From: Verrucomicrobiota bacterium
GTDB taxonomy: Bacteria; Verrucomicrobiota; Verrucomicrobiia; Opitutales; Opitutaceae
Assembly (NCBI GenBank): GCA_019136515.1
Contig: JAGVUB010000054.1
Coordinates: 1-38,538, forward strand
Direction: 5' to 3'
Length of the DNA: 38,538 nucleotides
Positions within the stretch are counted from its first letter, which is position 1. Each line of letters opens with the position of its first letter. The notes under the pieces were generated by a model, which was given only the letters and a program-made list of their open reading frames with translations, was not told where the DNA came from and did not search any database. Shown here piece by piece: positions 28,287-37,709 of this stretch. A program made the translations under genes and the position numbers.

Positions 28287-31200
28287 ATGTTATCTCGCTT
28301 CTTCCTCAATCGGCCCGTCTTCGCCTGGGTCATCGCCATCATCCTGATGGCGGCCGGCGCCATGGCCATTTTCAACCTGCCGATCTCGCAGTATCCGCCC
28401 ATCGCGCCGCCATCCATCGCCGTCACCGCGACCTACCCGGGCGCCTCCGCCGAGACCGTCGAGAACAGCGTCACCCAGATCATCGAGCAGAAGATGACCG
28501 GGTTCGACAAGATGCTGTACCTCTCCTCCACCAGCGACTCCGCCGGCGGCACCCGCGTCGAGCTCACCTTCGCCCCCGGCACCGACCCCGACATCGCCTG
28601 GGCCCAGGTGCAGAACAAGCTCCAGTCCGCCATGGCCAGCCTGCCGGAGGTCGTCCAAAGCCAGGGCGTCACCGTCAACAAGAGCACCCGCAACTACCTC
28701 ATCATCGTCGGCCTCATCTCCGAGGACGGGAAACTCGACGGCAACGACCTGCGCGACTACGCCAAATCGAATCTTGAGAAGGTCGTCTCCCGCGTCCCCG
28801 GCGTCGGCGAGGTCGAGGTCTTCGGCAGCCAGTACGCCATGCGCGTCTGGATCGATCCCGAGAAGCTCACCAAGTACAGCATGACGTTCGCCGACATCGC
28901 CGCGGCGTTGAAAACCTACAACGCAGAGATCTCCGCCGGCCAGTTCGGCGGCGCCCCCTCCGTCCCCGGCCAGCGGCTCAACGCCTCCATCATCGTCCAG
29001 AGCATGCTCAAAACGCCCGAGGAGTTCGCCGCCATCCCGCTGCGCACCAACACCGACGGCTCGGTCGTGCGCGTCAGCGACATCGGTCGCACCGAACTGG
29101 GCACGGAATTCTACGGCACCGATGTCGAGTACAACGGCAAGCCCTCCGCCGGCATCGCCATCCGCCAGGCCGCCGGCGCCAACGCGCTCGACACCGCCGA
29201 TGCCGTCCGCGCGAAGATGAAGGAGCTCAGCGAGTTCTTCCCGGCCGGTATGAGAGTGGTTTATCCCTACGACACCACGCCCTTCGTGCGCGTCGCCATC
29301 CACGAGGTCATGAAGACCCTCATCGAGGCCATCGTCCTCGTCTTCCTCGTGATGTATCTGTTCATGGGAAACATGAGGGCGACTCTGATCCCCACCATCG
29401 CCGTGCCGGTAGTGCTCCTCGGCACGTTCGCCATTCTCAGCCTCTTCGGCTTCTCCATCAACATGCTCACCATGTTCGCCATGGTGCTGGCGATCGGCCT
29501 GCTCGTGGATGACGCCATCGTCGTCGTCGAAAACGTCGAGCGCATCATGAGCGAGGAGGGTCTGTCGCCCATCGAGGCCACCCGCAAGTCGATGGACCAG
29601 ATCACGCCGGCGCTGATCGGTATCGGCCTGGTCCTCTCGGCGGTGTTCGGCCCGATGGCGTTCTTCGCCGGCTCCACCGGCGTCATCTACCGCCAGTTCT
29701 CCATCACCATCGTCTCCTCGATGCTGCTCTCCGTAATCGTCGCCTTGATCCTCACCCCGGTGCTCTGCGCCTCGCTGCTCAAGCCCGTCGAGAAAGGGCA
29801 TGAAGCCGCCGAGACCGGATTCAGGATTCTGCGACCGTTCTTCATCTGGTTCGACCGCTCCTTCTTCGGCCTTCGCGCCCGGTACATCGCCCTCGTCGGC
29901 CGCACGCTCACGCACAAGCTCCGCTACGTCGTGATCTTCGCCGTCATCGTCGGCGCCCTGGGCCTCCTCTTCAAGCGGATGCCCACCGGCTACCTGCCCG
30001 ACGAAGACCAGGGCATCCTGTTCACCCAGATCATCCTGCCGGCCAACTCCACCCTCGAGCAGACCAAGGGGGTTCTGAACCAGGTGCGTCAACACTTCCG
30101 TGACAACGAGTCCGCCGCCGTCGAATCCACCTTCACCATCGCCGGCTCCAGCTTTGCCGGCGCCGGCCAGAACAACGGCATGGCCTTCGTCAAACTCAAG
30201 GAGTGGGAACTCCGCACCAGCGCCGACCTCAAGGTCGGCGCCATCGCCCAGCGCGCGATGATGCGCTTCTCGCAGATCCGCAACGCCATGGTCTTCGCCA
30301 TCGCGCCGCCCTCCGTCATGGAGCTCGGCACCGGCAAGGGCTTCGATCTCCAGTTGCTCGACCGCGGAGGTCTCGGCCACGCCAAGCTCATGGAAGCCCG
30401 CAATCAGCTCCTCGGCATGGCCGCCCAGAGCCCCGTCCTCACCAAGGTCCGCCCCAACGGCCAGGAGGACACGCCCGAGTACCGCATCGACGTGGATTGG
30501 GACAAGGCCGGCGCCCTCGGCGTGCCGCTCGCGCCGCCTTCGGTGGTTCCTTCGTCAACGACTTCATCCAGGGCGGCCGCGTCAAACGCGTCTACCTCCA
30601 GTCCGATGCCCCGCACCGCATGCTGCCCTCCGACCTCGAGAAGCTCCACGTGCGCAACAACGCGGGCAAGATGGTCCCGTATTCGTCCATCGCCTCCGGG
30701 CACTGGACCTACGGTTCCCCGCGCCTCGAACGTTTCAACGGCTTCCCCTCCATCAACATCACCGGCGAGCCCGTCCACGGCCGCAGTTCCGGCGAAGCGA
30801 TGCAGGAGATGGAAAACCTCGTGCGAAAGCTGCCGCAGGGCGTCGGCATGGACTGGACCGGCCTCTCCTACCAGGAGCGCCAAGCCGCCGGCCAGACCGG
30901 CCCGCTCTACGCCTTCTCCGTCTTCGTGATCTTCCTGTGCCTGGCCGCCCTCCTACTTCCAGATCGGCCTGCTCGCCACCCTCGGCCTCGCCACCAAAAA
31001 CGCCATCCTCATCGTCCAGTTCGCCAAGGACCGAGTCGAAGAAGGCATGGGGCTCGCGGAGGCCACGCTCGAAGGCGCCAAGCTCCGCCTGCGCCCGATC
31101 GTGATGACCTCGCTCGCCTTCGGCTTCGGCGTGCTGCCGCTGGCCATGGCCACCGGTGCCGGCGCCGGCGCACAGAAGGCGATCGGCATCGCCGTCGTCG

Positions 31201-31307
31201 GCGGCGTGATCACATCGACCGTCTTGGTGACCATATTCGCGCCGCTCTTCTACGTGCTGATCGAGAAAAACTTCGGCCGCAGGAAGCCGCAGGTCGCCGC
31301 CCGATGA
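28287..31307 (+). pseudogene. RND efflux pump (MexB/AcrB type), frameshifted
   Basis: The inner membrane pump subunit, expected at about 1,040-1,060 residues; the whole span here is 1,007 codons. Intact parts include FFLNRPVFAWVIAIILMA at the start, the proton-relay Asp pair in LAIGLLVDDAIVVVENVE, and a Lys in [15 protein letters not shown]. Two lesions break the frame. Near 30,528-30,534 the codons that should encode about DINSTLS after GVPLA are gone and the frame slips, ending at 30,929 after 880 residues. Near 30,950-30,954 roughly 34 codons (the YESWSIPF...NDV part of the family) are missing and the frame slips back. Read correctly by part, 30,530-30,950 is coherent in a second frame. 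It is inactive if real, but an assembly or sequencing fault is possible. Confidence 0.88.
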
Positions 31308-31339
31308 ACCCGCGTCGCCACCTCCTGGATTAGCAACTC

Positions 31340-32758
31340 ATGAACCGTCTTCCTCTCTATCTGCTCGGCAGCCTCGTCCTCGCCGGCTGCACCATGGAAC
31401 CGCGTTATCAGCGGCCCAACGCCCCGGTACCGGACCAATGGCCGGGCACCCCCGCCACCGCGCTGGGCGAAGCCGCCCCGACGTACGCCGCCGGCGTCGC
31501 CTGGCGCGACTTCATCGTCGACGCCCGTCTCCGCCAAGTCGTCGAGCTCGCGCTCCGGCACAACCGCGACCTGCGCGCCGCCGCCCTCAACGCCGAACTC
31601 GCCCGCGCGCTGTACGGCATCCAGCGCGAGTCGCTCCTGCCTGCCGTCTCCGCCACCGGCAACGGCGGCAAGCAGCGCGCCGCCGCTGAGCTCACCCAGC
31701 CCGGCCAGCCGCGCACCTCCGAGAGCTACAGCGTCGCCGCCGGCGTCTTCTCCTGGGAGGTCGATTTCTTCGGCCGCGTGCGCAGCCTGAACAAGGAGGC
31801 GTGGGAAAACTACCAAGCCTCGGAAGAGGCCCGCCGCGGCGCCCAGACGGTGCTGGTCTCCAGCGTCTCCGGCGCCTACCTCGCCCTCGCCGCCGACCGC
31901 GACGCCCTCGCCCTCGCCCACCACACGCTCGACGCCCAGCAGAGCTCCCACGCCCTCGTCCGGCGCCAGTTCGAAGCCGGCGTCGCCACCGAACTCGACC
32001 TGCGCCAGGCGCAGATCCCGCTCGAAACCGCCCGCGCCAGCGTCGCCCAGTACACCCGCGCGGTTGCGCAGGACGAAAACGCCCTCGCGCTGCTCGTCGG
32101 CACCACGCTGCCCACCGAGCTCCAGCCGGCCGGGCTCGGCCGGGACGACTACTTCCGGGAGGTGCCGGCGGGGCTCTCCTCCGCCATCCTGCTCGGACGG
32201 CCCGATGTGATGCAGGCTGAGGCGAGTCTCAAGGCCGCCAACGCCGACATCGGCGCCGCCCGCGCGGCATTCTTCCCGCGTATCGCGCTCACCGGCACGT
32301 TCGGATCCGGCAGCCGCGAGCTCTCGGGCCTGTTCGACGGCGGCACAGGCACCTGGAGCTTCCTGCCCAGCGCCAGCATGCCGCTCTTCGACGCCCGCAC
32401 CTGGACCGCCCACCGCGCCGCCAAGGTCCAGCGCGAGCTCGCCGTCGCCCGGTACGAGAAGGCGGTCCAGAGCGCCTTCCGCGACATCGCCGACACCCTC
32501 GCCGCCCGCGCCACCCTCGGCGATCAGCTCGCCGCCCAGGAACGGCTCGTCGAATCCCTGGAGGAGACCCAACGCCTCGCCACCGCGCGTTTCGAGCAAG
32601 GCATCGACAGCTACCTCGCCGTGCTCGACGCCCAGCGCTCGCTCTTCGCTGCCCGCCAAGGATTGGTCGCGCTCCGCAAGGTCACGCTCGCCAACCGCGT
32701 CCAACTTTACACCGCGCTCGGCGGCGGCGGGGATGCGGAACCCGCGACGAAGAATTAG
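31340..32758 (+). CDS. Outer membrane efflux lipoprotein (OprM/TolC type)
   Basis: A 472-residue outer membrane factor with a lipoprotein signal (LVLAGCTMEPRYQRP). The two OEP repeats give alpha-helical tunnels: GVFSWEVDFFGRVRSLNKEAW, then LLGRPDVMQAEASLKAANADIGAARAAFFPRIALTG in parts, and the final GIDSYLAVLDAQRSLFAARQ. It is intact, unlike the pump ahead of it. The spacing of 32 bases and the same strand make it the third gene of the efflux operon. Its ATG at 31340 has only a weak upstream signal. Substrate cannot be told, but MexAB-OprM-like systems expel drugs, detergents and solvents. Confidence 0.93.
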   Translation: MNRLPLYLLGSLVLAGCTMEPRYQRPNAPVPDQWPGTPATALGEAAPTYAAGVAWRDFIVDARLRQVVELALRHNRDLRAAALNAELARALYGIQRESLLPAVSATGNGGKQRAAAELTQPGQPRTSESYSVAAGVFSWEVDFFGRVRSLNKEAWENYQASEEARRGAQTVLVSSVSGAYLALAADRDALALAHHTLDAQQSSHALVRRQFEAGVATELDLRQAQIPLETARASVAQYTRAVAQDENALALLVGTTLPTELQPAGLGRDDYFREVPAGLSSAILLGRPDVMQAEASLKAANADIGAARAAFFPRIALTGTFGSGSRELSGLFDGGTGTWSFLPSASMPLFDARTWTAHRAAKVQRELAVARYEKAVQSAFRDIADTLAARATLGDQLAAQERLVESLEETQRLATARFEQGIDSYLAVLDAQRSLFAARQGLVALRKVTLANRVQLYTALGGGGDAEPATKN

Positions 32759-32775
32759 GGCGCCAGCCCGCCCGG

Positions 32776-32837
32776 CCACCTCCCCGACATTGTCCCCCAC
32801 AGGAAAGGCAGTTTTCCGGCGATGTCGGCGGAGGTGG
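32776..32837 (+). terminator. Long hairpin after the efflux operon
   Basis: CCACCTCCCCGACAT (32776-32790) pairs with ATGTCGGCGGAGGTGG (32822-32837), 15 pairs with one bulged C, and a nested GGAAA/TTTCC stem in the loop. No long T-run follows. It lies 18 bases after the channel gene and 19 before the next start, so it may end the efflux transcript or regulate the PagL-like gene. Confidence 0.55.
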
Positions 32838-32855
32838 TGTTCCACGGTTTCCATC

Positions 32856-33347
32856 ATGAGAAGCATCCGACAGGCCGTTCTGCTGGTGGCGCTCTCCGTC
32901 GGTTCGTCCCTCGCTCAAGGCGCCGAGCACCCCGCCCTGCTCTGCGTCGGCTACGCCGTCGGAGGCATCGCCGACGACAGGCAGACGCATAGCGCCTACC
33001 TCGAATGGCGGGGGCGTCCTTTCTGGCACGAACTCGCTCCCTATGCCTTCGGCAGCTGGCGCGGAACGGGAGCCAGCTACATCGGGCTGGGCCTGATCTA
33101 CGGTGTCGATCTCGGTTCGCGCTGGAGGATCTCCGTGTCCAGCGGCCCGGGCTACTTCGAACGCGATGGCGACTTCGACCTCGGCTCGAAGCTCGAGTTC
33201 GCCTCGAGCCTCGAGCTCGCCTACCGCTTCGCCAACGGCCGCCGCCTCGCGCTCGGCGTGGGGCATGTCTCCAACGCCGGAGCAGCCCGCCGCAATCCCG
33301 GCACCGAATACGTCCGGCTGGGCCTTCAGTTCCCCTTCCACCGGTAA
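32856..33347 (+). CDS. PagL-like lipid A deacylase
   Basis: A 163-residue outer membrane beta-barrel with a signal peptide (MRSIRQAVLLVALSVGSSLAQG). The signature GVGHVSNAGAARRNPGTEYVRLGL matches the PagL active-site block, where His and Ser act with a nearby Glu, and the final strand ends in Phe (LQFPF). PagL removes the 3-position acyl chain of lipid A, changing envelope permeability and immune recognition. It follows the RND operon on the same strand after a hairpin, which suggests envelope-related grouping. The short length and weak likeness elsewhere leave a general acyloxyacyl hydrolase-like assignment open. Confidence 0.78.
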   Translation: MRSIRQAVLLVALSVGSSLAQGAEHPALLCVGYAVGGIADDRQTHSAYLEWRGRPFWHELAPYAFGSWRGTGASYIGLGLIYGVDLGSRWRISVSSGPGYFERDGDFDLGSKLEFASSLELAYRFANGRRLALGVGHVSNAGAARRNPGTEYVRLGLQFPFHR

Positions 33348-33423
33348 CACATACCGAAGCCCCACCGCCTCCCGCCCGTTGGAACTTGTAACGCACCATC
33401 AGGAGCGATTAACTCGTTCCGTC

Positions 33424-34242
33424 ATGGAACTCCGCCACCTCCGCTATTTCTGCGCCGTCGCGGAGGACCTGAATTTCACCCGCGCCGCCGAGAAGCTCCG
33501 CGTCGCCCAGCCCGCGCTCAGCCGTCAGATCCAGGCGCTCGAGGACGAGCTCGGCACCACACTCCTCGACCGCAACCGCCAACGAGTCCTCCTCACCGAC
33601 GCCGGCCAGCTCTTCCTCGACCACGCCCGGAGAATCCTCGCGCAAGTCGACATCGCCGCGCACGCCGTCCGCGAAGTCGACACCGGTGCCGCCGGCGAGC
33701 TGCGCATCGCCCACGATTGGCGACTTTCCTCCACCCTGGTCTCCCAGGCCGTCGTCGAATACCGGAAACACTATCCGGGAGTCGAAGTCTCCCTGCGCGA
33801 CCTTCAGATGCCCGATCAACTCGCCGCGCTCCGCACCCGCAAGATCCACCTCGGCTTCATCGCCTCCGGGTTCCTCGGACCGGACCAGCAGTTGTCCTCT
33901 CGCCTGATCCAGCACACTGAAATCGTCGTTCTCGTTCCCCAGGAGCACCCGCTCGCCGGGCGCAAGTACCGCGCCTTCCTCCAGCAACTCTGCCGCAACG
34001 CGGGCTTCTCGCCCCGGTTCAGCCGAGCCACGGCCAACCAGCAACAGGCGATCATCGGTCTGGTCGCCGCCGGGATGGGCATCGCCCTGGCGCCACGCAT
34101 CGCGCTCACCCGGGAACATCCGGCCGTCACCATCCTCGCCACCGATTGTGATCCGATCGACATCTGCGCGGTCTGGAACGCGCGCGACCGCTCGCCGCTA
34201 CTGCAACAGTTGGTCGCCATCCTGGAGCGGCTCGCCAAGTAG
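33424..34242 (+). CDS. LysR family regulator, internally shortened
   Basis: A 272-residue LysR-type regulator. The winged helix-turn-helix is complete: [20 protein letters not shown] and [20 protein letters not shown]. The effector domain shows [14 protein letters not shown] near the end. Usual length is about 290-300 residues. The break falls where HPLAGR joins directly to [15 protein letters not shown]: relatives have about 20-25 more residues there (a strand and loop of the effector domain). The frame is kept, so a full-length but probably misfolded protein would result. No target gene is obvious. The deletion fits the series of lesions in this part of the window. Confidence 0.8.
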   Translation: MELRHLRYFCAVAEDLNFTRAAEKLRVAQPALSRQIQALEDELGTTLLDRNRQRVLLTDAGQLFLDHARRILAQVDIAAHAVREVDTGAAGELRIAHDWRLSSTLVSQAVVEYRKHYPGVEVSLRDLQMPDQLAALRTRKIHLGFIASGFLGPDQQLSSRLIQHTEIVVLVPQEHPLAGRKYRAFLQQLCRNAGFSPRFSRATANQQQAIIGLVAAGMGIALAPRIALTREHPAVTILATDCDPIDICAVWNARDRSPLLQQLVAILERLAK

Positions 34243-34303
34243 TGGCCCGGTCCTTCCGGGTTTCCCCCTTTACTCGGCATGCTTCGAGCTTAGCTTGCGC
34301 CCC

Positions 34304-34561
34304 ATGGTCGCCTCCCCTCCCGCGCTCGCCTTCCTGAACCTCGGCACCACCGAGCTGATCGTCATCCTGGTGATCGTCCTGCTGCTCTTCGGCGCGAAGC
34401 GCCTGCCCGACCTCGCGCGCGGCCTCGGCAAATCGATCCAGGAGTTCAAGAAGGCCTCCAAGGAGGCCGAGAACGACATCCGCCAATCCATCGAGGAACA
34501 GCCGAAGACTCCGCCCCCGGCCAGCAAACCCTCCGGCACCCAGCCGCCCACCAACAACTGA
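34304..34561 (+). CDS. tatA: Sec-independent protein translocase TatA
   Basis: An 85-residue TatA/E protein. A short N-terminus and one membrane helix ([21 protein letters not shown]) lead into the amphipathic helix [21 protein letters not shown], then an acidic/Pro-rich tail. TatA oligomers form the channel that moves folded twin-arginine proteins across the inner membrane. The FGxKxLP turn is intact. tatB and tatC are not nearby. A strong terminator follows, whose T-run overlaps the end of the opposing miniprotein gene. Confidence 0.94.
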   Translation: MVASPPALAFLNLGTTELIVILVIVLLLFGAKRLPDLARGLGKSIQEFKKASKEAENDIRQSIEEQPKTPPPASKPSGTQPPTNN

Positions 34562-34591
34562 GCGCGGGCCCAGCCGCTCCCCCTCTTTCCG

Positions 34592-34619
34592 GCCGGCGAC
34601 TTCGGTCGCCGGCTTTTTT
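34592..34619 (+). terminator. Intrinsic terminator after tatA
   Basis: GCCGGCGAC (34592-34600) and GTCGCCGGC (34605-34613) close a TTCG loop, making the very stable C(UUCG)G tetraloop, followed by six T. It lies 31 bases after the tatA stop. The last T residues belong to the stop codon of the FeoB-associated miniprotein on the minus strand. Confidence 0.92.
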
Positions 34620-34770
34620 AGTGTCGTGGTTTCTTCAAGGCGCCCTTGTCGCAGCCGCAGTCGGAGTCCTCGCACGCGCTCCCGCGCCGACGCAATCCCC
34701 GCCAAAGCAGGAAGCCCAGAGCCGCCGCTACCAGCCCGAGTGCCAGGATCGTCTGTGTGGTCTCGTTCAT
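34618..34770 (-). CDS. FeoB-associated Cys-rich membrane miniprotein
   Basis: A 50-residue protein read leftward after feoB. MNETTQTILALGLVAAALGF and the following LLWRG form one membrane helix, then come basic residues and the Cys-rich tail SACEDSDCGCDKGALKK. This is the layout of the FeoB-associated Cys-rich (FeoC-position) proteins found at the end of many feo operons; their role is not settled, possibly stabilising FeoB or binding iron. It is 57 bases from feoB. Its TAA lies in the T-run of the opposing tatA terminator, which is an unusually tight arrangement. The gene is short, but the neighbourhood makes it convincing. Confidence 0.82.
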   Translation of the reverse strand: MNETTQTILALGLVAAALGFLLWRGLRRRGSACEDSDCGCDKGALKKPRH

Positions 34771-34827
34771 GGTGTCCTCCTGTCCGTTCTTCGTTTCCTT
34801 CCGTCCTCCGGGATTCGTTGCCGCCTC

Positions 34828-36874
34828 TCACGCGAAGCCGAGCAGCAGTCCGACCTGCCGCACGGCGAAGCAAACCACCCAGGCGGTCGTCGTCATGTAG
34901 GCGAGCTGGAACAGCGGCCATTTCCACGAACCGGTCTCGCGCCGCACGACCACGATCGTGCTCACACACTGCAGCGCGAACACGTAGAAGACCATCAGGG
35001 TAAAGCACACCAACGGGGTAAACAGCGGTCGCCCGTCGGGCCAGCGTGCGGCGAGCAACGCCTGCCGCAACGGCACCGTGGCGTCCTCCTGGTTTTCGTC
35101 GACGTTGAAGATCACCGCCATCGAGCTGACGAAGACCTCGCGCGCGGCAAACGAAGTGATCAGGCCCACCCCGATCTGCCAGTCGAAGCCGAGCGGTTTG
35201 ATCACCGGCTCGATCGCCTGGCCGATCTGCCCGGCGTAGCTGTGCGCCACCTGCTCGGCCGGCGTCGCTCCGGGCACCCGCGGGAAGGTCGTCAGCGCCC
35301 ACAACACGATCGAGATCGCGAGGATCACCGTACCGGCCTTGCGCAGGAACAGCGACGCGCGCTCGAGCATGTGCAGCGCCACCGACCGCAGCGACGGCAG
35401 GTGGTACTTCGGCAACTCCAGGATCATCATCGGCTGCTCGCCCCGCAGCAACGTGCCCTTGAACAGTTTCGCGAAACCGAACGCCGCACCCGTGCCGAGG
35501 GCGAACAGCGTGAACATCAGCCCGACCTTTGTGAGCACCGGCACCCGCTCGCCCGGCACGATCGCGGCGATGAGCAGCAGGTACACGGGCAGTCGGGCCG
35601 AACACGTCATCAGCGGCGCCACGAGGATCGTCGCCAGCCGGTCGCGCGCCGACTCGATCGTGCGCGTGGCCATGATGCCCGGAATCGCACACGCATAGGA
35701 GCCGAGTAGCGGGATGAACGACTTCCCATCCAGCCCCACCCGGCTCATCCACCGGTCCATCAGGAACGCCGCGCGCGCCATGTACCCGGTTTGTTCCAAC
35801 AGCCCGATGAAGAAGAACAGGATCAGGATCTGGGGCAGAAACACCACGATGCCGCCCACCCCGGCGATCACGCCGTCGGCCAGCAGATCGCGCAGATCGC
35901 CGGGAGGCATCGCGCCCCGCACCACCCCGGCCAACCACGAGACGCCGGCATCGAAGAAACACCACCGCGAGCACCACAAACAGAGTCACCCAGCCCCAGA
36001 CCGGATGCACGACGACGGCATCGATCCGGTCCGTGGGCGTGGGGCCGGTACGAATCTTCACGGTATGCACCGCTTCGTGCACGATCGCGCGCGCCGCACC
36101 GTAGCGTGCCGCGACGAGCGCCCCCTTCCAGTCGTAGCCAGCATTCCGCCACTGGTGCTCCCACCGTTCGAGCACCGCCAGTACCGCGGGCTCATCACCC
36201 GGGTCCGCCACAGCGAGCGTCGCGCGATCGCCCAACAGGAGCAGTGCCTCGGCGCGCAACGTTTCCTCCGTGCGGTGACCGGAACGACGCAGCACCCCGA
36301 CCAGCTCGTCCACCGCGGCCGCGAGCTCGCCCGGCAGCTTCCAGAAGGGACGCGGGGCCGGCGCAAGATCGGCGCGGCTCATCGCCACACGAAGCTCGAG
36401 CAACCCGGTGCCGGAGTTCGCCTGACAGGGGATCACCGGCACGCCGAGGCGGCGCGAGAGCGCCGGCACATCGATCCGCAGACCGGCGGCAGTCGCTTGA
36501 TCCATCATGTTGAGCACAACGATGACCGGCAGGCCAAGGTCGAGGATCTGCGAGGCGAAGTAGAGGTTCCGCTCGAGATTGGCCGCGTCGACGATGCACA
36601 CGATACGGTCGGGGCGTGGTGTATCGCTGCGGCGGCCGAGCAGCACATCGCGCAGCACCGCCTCGTCGGGCGAACGCGCCGCCAGACTGTAGGCGCCGGG
36701 CAGATCGATCAGGCGCATCCGCTTTCCGTGCTGGGAGAAGCACTCGCCCACCTTCTTTTCGACCGTCACGCCCGGATAGTTGCCCACCTTCTGGCGCAGC
36801 CCGGTAAGCGCGTTGAAAAGCGTGGTTTTCCCGCAGTTCGGGTTGCCGACAAGGGCGAAAACAGACTCGGCCAT
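34828..36874 (-). pseudogene. feoB: Ferrous iron transporter FeoB, frameshifted
   Basis: FeoB imports ferrous iron across the inner membrane, driven by an N-terminal G-protein domain. The G1 motif GNPNCGKTTLFNALTG, the GNYPGVTVEKK switch, G3 IDLPGAYSL and G4 LNMMDQA are all seen. The membrane part resumes in another frame: FDAGVSWLAGVVRG, then GYMARAAFLMDRWMSR and IPLLGSYACAIPGIMATRTIES. Near 35,953-35,962, VVLAVVF is followed by FDAGVSW after loss of roughly 13-16 codons (the QSIFTWA...PMD part), and the total span is not a multiple of three. A product would have the G domain but no channel. An assembly fault is possible. Confidence 0.88.
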
Positions 36875-36965
36875 GGTGGGGGGGCGATGGACGCCAGATG
36901 AGGGCAACGCCGCATGAGGGGCCGCTCACGCTGCGCGTGTCACGGAACACCCCGGGCGGCCACGA

Positions 36966-37235
36966 TCAGGGCACGCCGGCCGTCGCGAGCGGCTGAACAT
37001 GGATCAACTGCGCGAGTTCGGCACTTATGGCCAGCTTCGTCCCGCAGACCTCGCACATCACCGTGTGACGTCCCAAGATCTTCTTGACCGTAGCCGCCTC
37101 GCAGAAACCCAGTTCGCGCAGGCGATGGTTGACAGCGTCCTTGCCACCCAAACGGAAGATCTCCGCCTGCACCCCAGGTGCGAGCAGACACAAAGGGAGC
37201 GTCTTCGGACATTCGGCAGGCAGCTTGGTGGACAT
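36966..37235 (-). CDS. feoA: Ferrous iron transport protein FeoA
   Basis: An 89-residue SH3-like protein needed for FeoB function. MSTKLPAECPKTLPLCLLAPG is followed by AEIFRLGGKDAVNHRLRELGFCEAATVKKI in two parts and the basic/hydrophobic core VMCEVCGTKLAISAELAQLIHV, the usual FeoA pattern. The start is set to 37235, since an upstream extension to 37271 overlaps the operator. It precedes feoB on the same strand by 91 bases. A palindrome lies 21 bases upstream, as expected for Fur or DtxR control. It is intact. Confidence 0.92.
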   Translation of the reverse strand: MSTKLPAECPKTLPLCLLAPGVQAEIFRLGGKDAVNHRLRELGFCEAATVKKILGRHTVMCEVCGTKLAISAELAQLIHVQPLATAGVP

Positions 37236-37255
37236 GGCAGAGTATATCGGACGAC

Positions 37256-37270
37256 TGAGACTCGTTCTCA
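37256..37270 (-). promoter_or_regulatory. Candidate iron-regulator operator for feoAB
   Basis: TGAGA-CTCGT-TCTCA is an inverted repeat with perfect 5-base arms, 21 bases ahead of the feoA start. Its surroundings are A+T-rich compared with the window (GAATTTGCGTAATC). It suits a Fur- or DtxR-type repressor site, although the bases do not match the classical Fur consensus closely. The palindrome is seen; the role is inferred from position. Confidence 0.45.
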
Positions 37271-37709
37271 ACCGAGAATTTGCGTAATCTTTTAATTAGC
37301 TGCTCTCGAAGATTTTACATCAGCCGATCACGTGGATCTGCCCCCACGTAGCGCGTCCTCCCGTCGGAAACCGGGAGTCACGACGCGCCGCCCAGACACT
37401 GGAGGGACCAAACGCGCCTCGCTCGCGTCTTCTGCGTCTCTTTCCGAAAGCCGCGCAGAGCCCAGGGGCAACAGGTCGCCCGCCGCAAGGTCCTCCAGCC
37501 CCATCCTCCATCACCCCCGACAACGCGCCAAGTGATCGCCGACCCCCGGCCAGCCCGAACCAACCGGAGCGGGAGGCCAACCGCCCCGGAGTCAGGCCTC
37601 TTCCGCTACGGCCTTGGGCATCGCGAAACCTACGCGCCGCGGCTCGCCTCCGCCGAGACTGTGCTGACCGCCCCAATGCGCGTCCTTGCGGTGTCACCGC
37701 CGACTCCCC
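37271..37709. other. Long gap between feoA and mtnA
   Basis: No gene is supported in this 439-base stretch. It holds the upstream region of feoA and, further on, a structured element at 37351-37387: GCGCGTC pairs with GACGCGC and inside it CTCCCG pairs with CGGGAG. The remainder is G+C-rich and open in several frames, but none looks like a protein. No known riboswitch class was recognised before mtnA, and no promoter stands out. Confidence 0.5.

Noticed and set aside
37271..37709. SAM-type riboswitch upstream of mtnA
   Set aside because: Methionine-related genes often have one, but no conserved SAM-I, SAM-II or SAH core was seen in this stretch.
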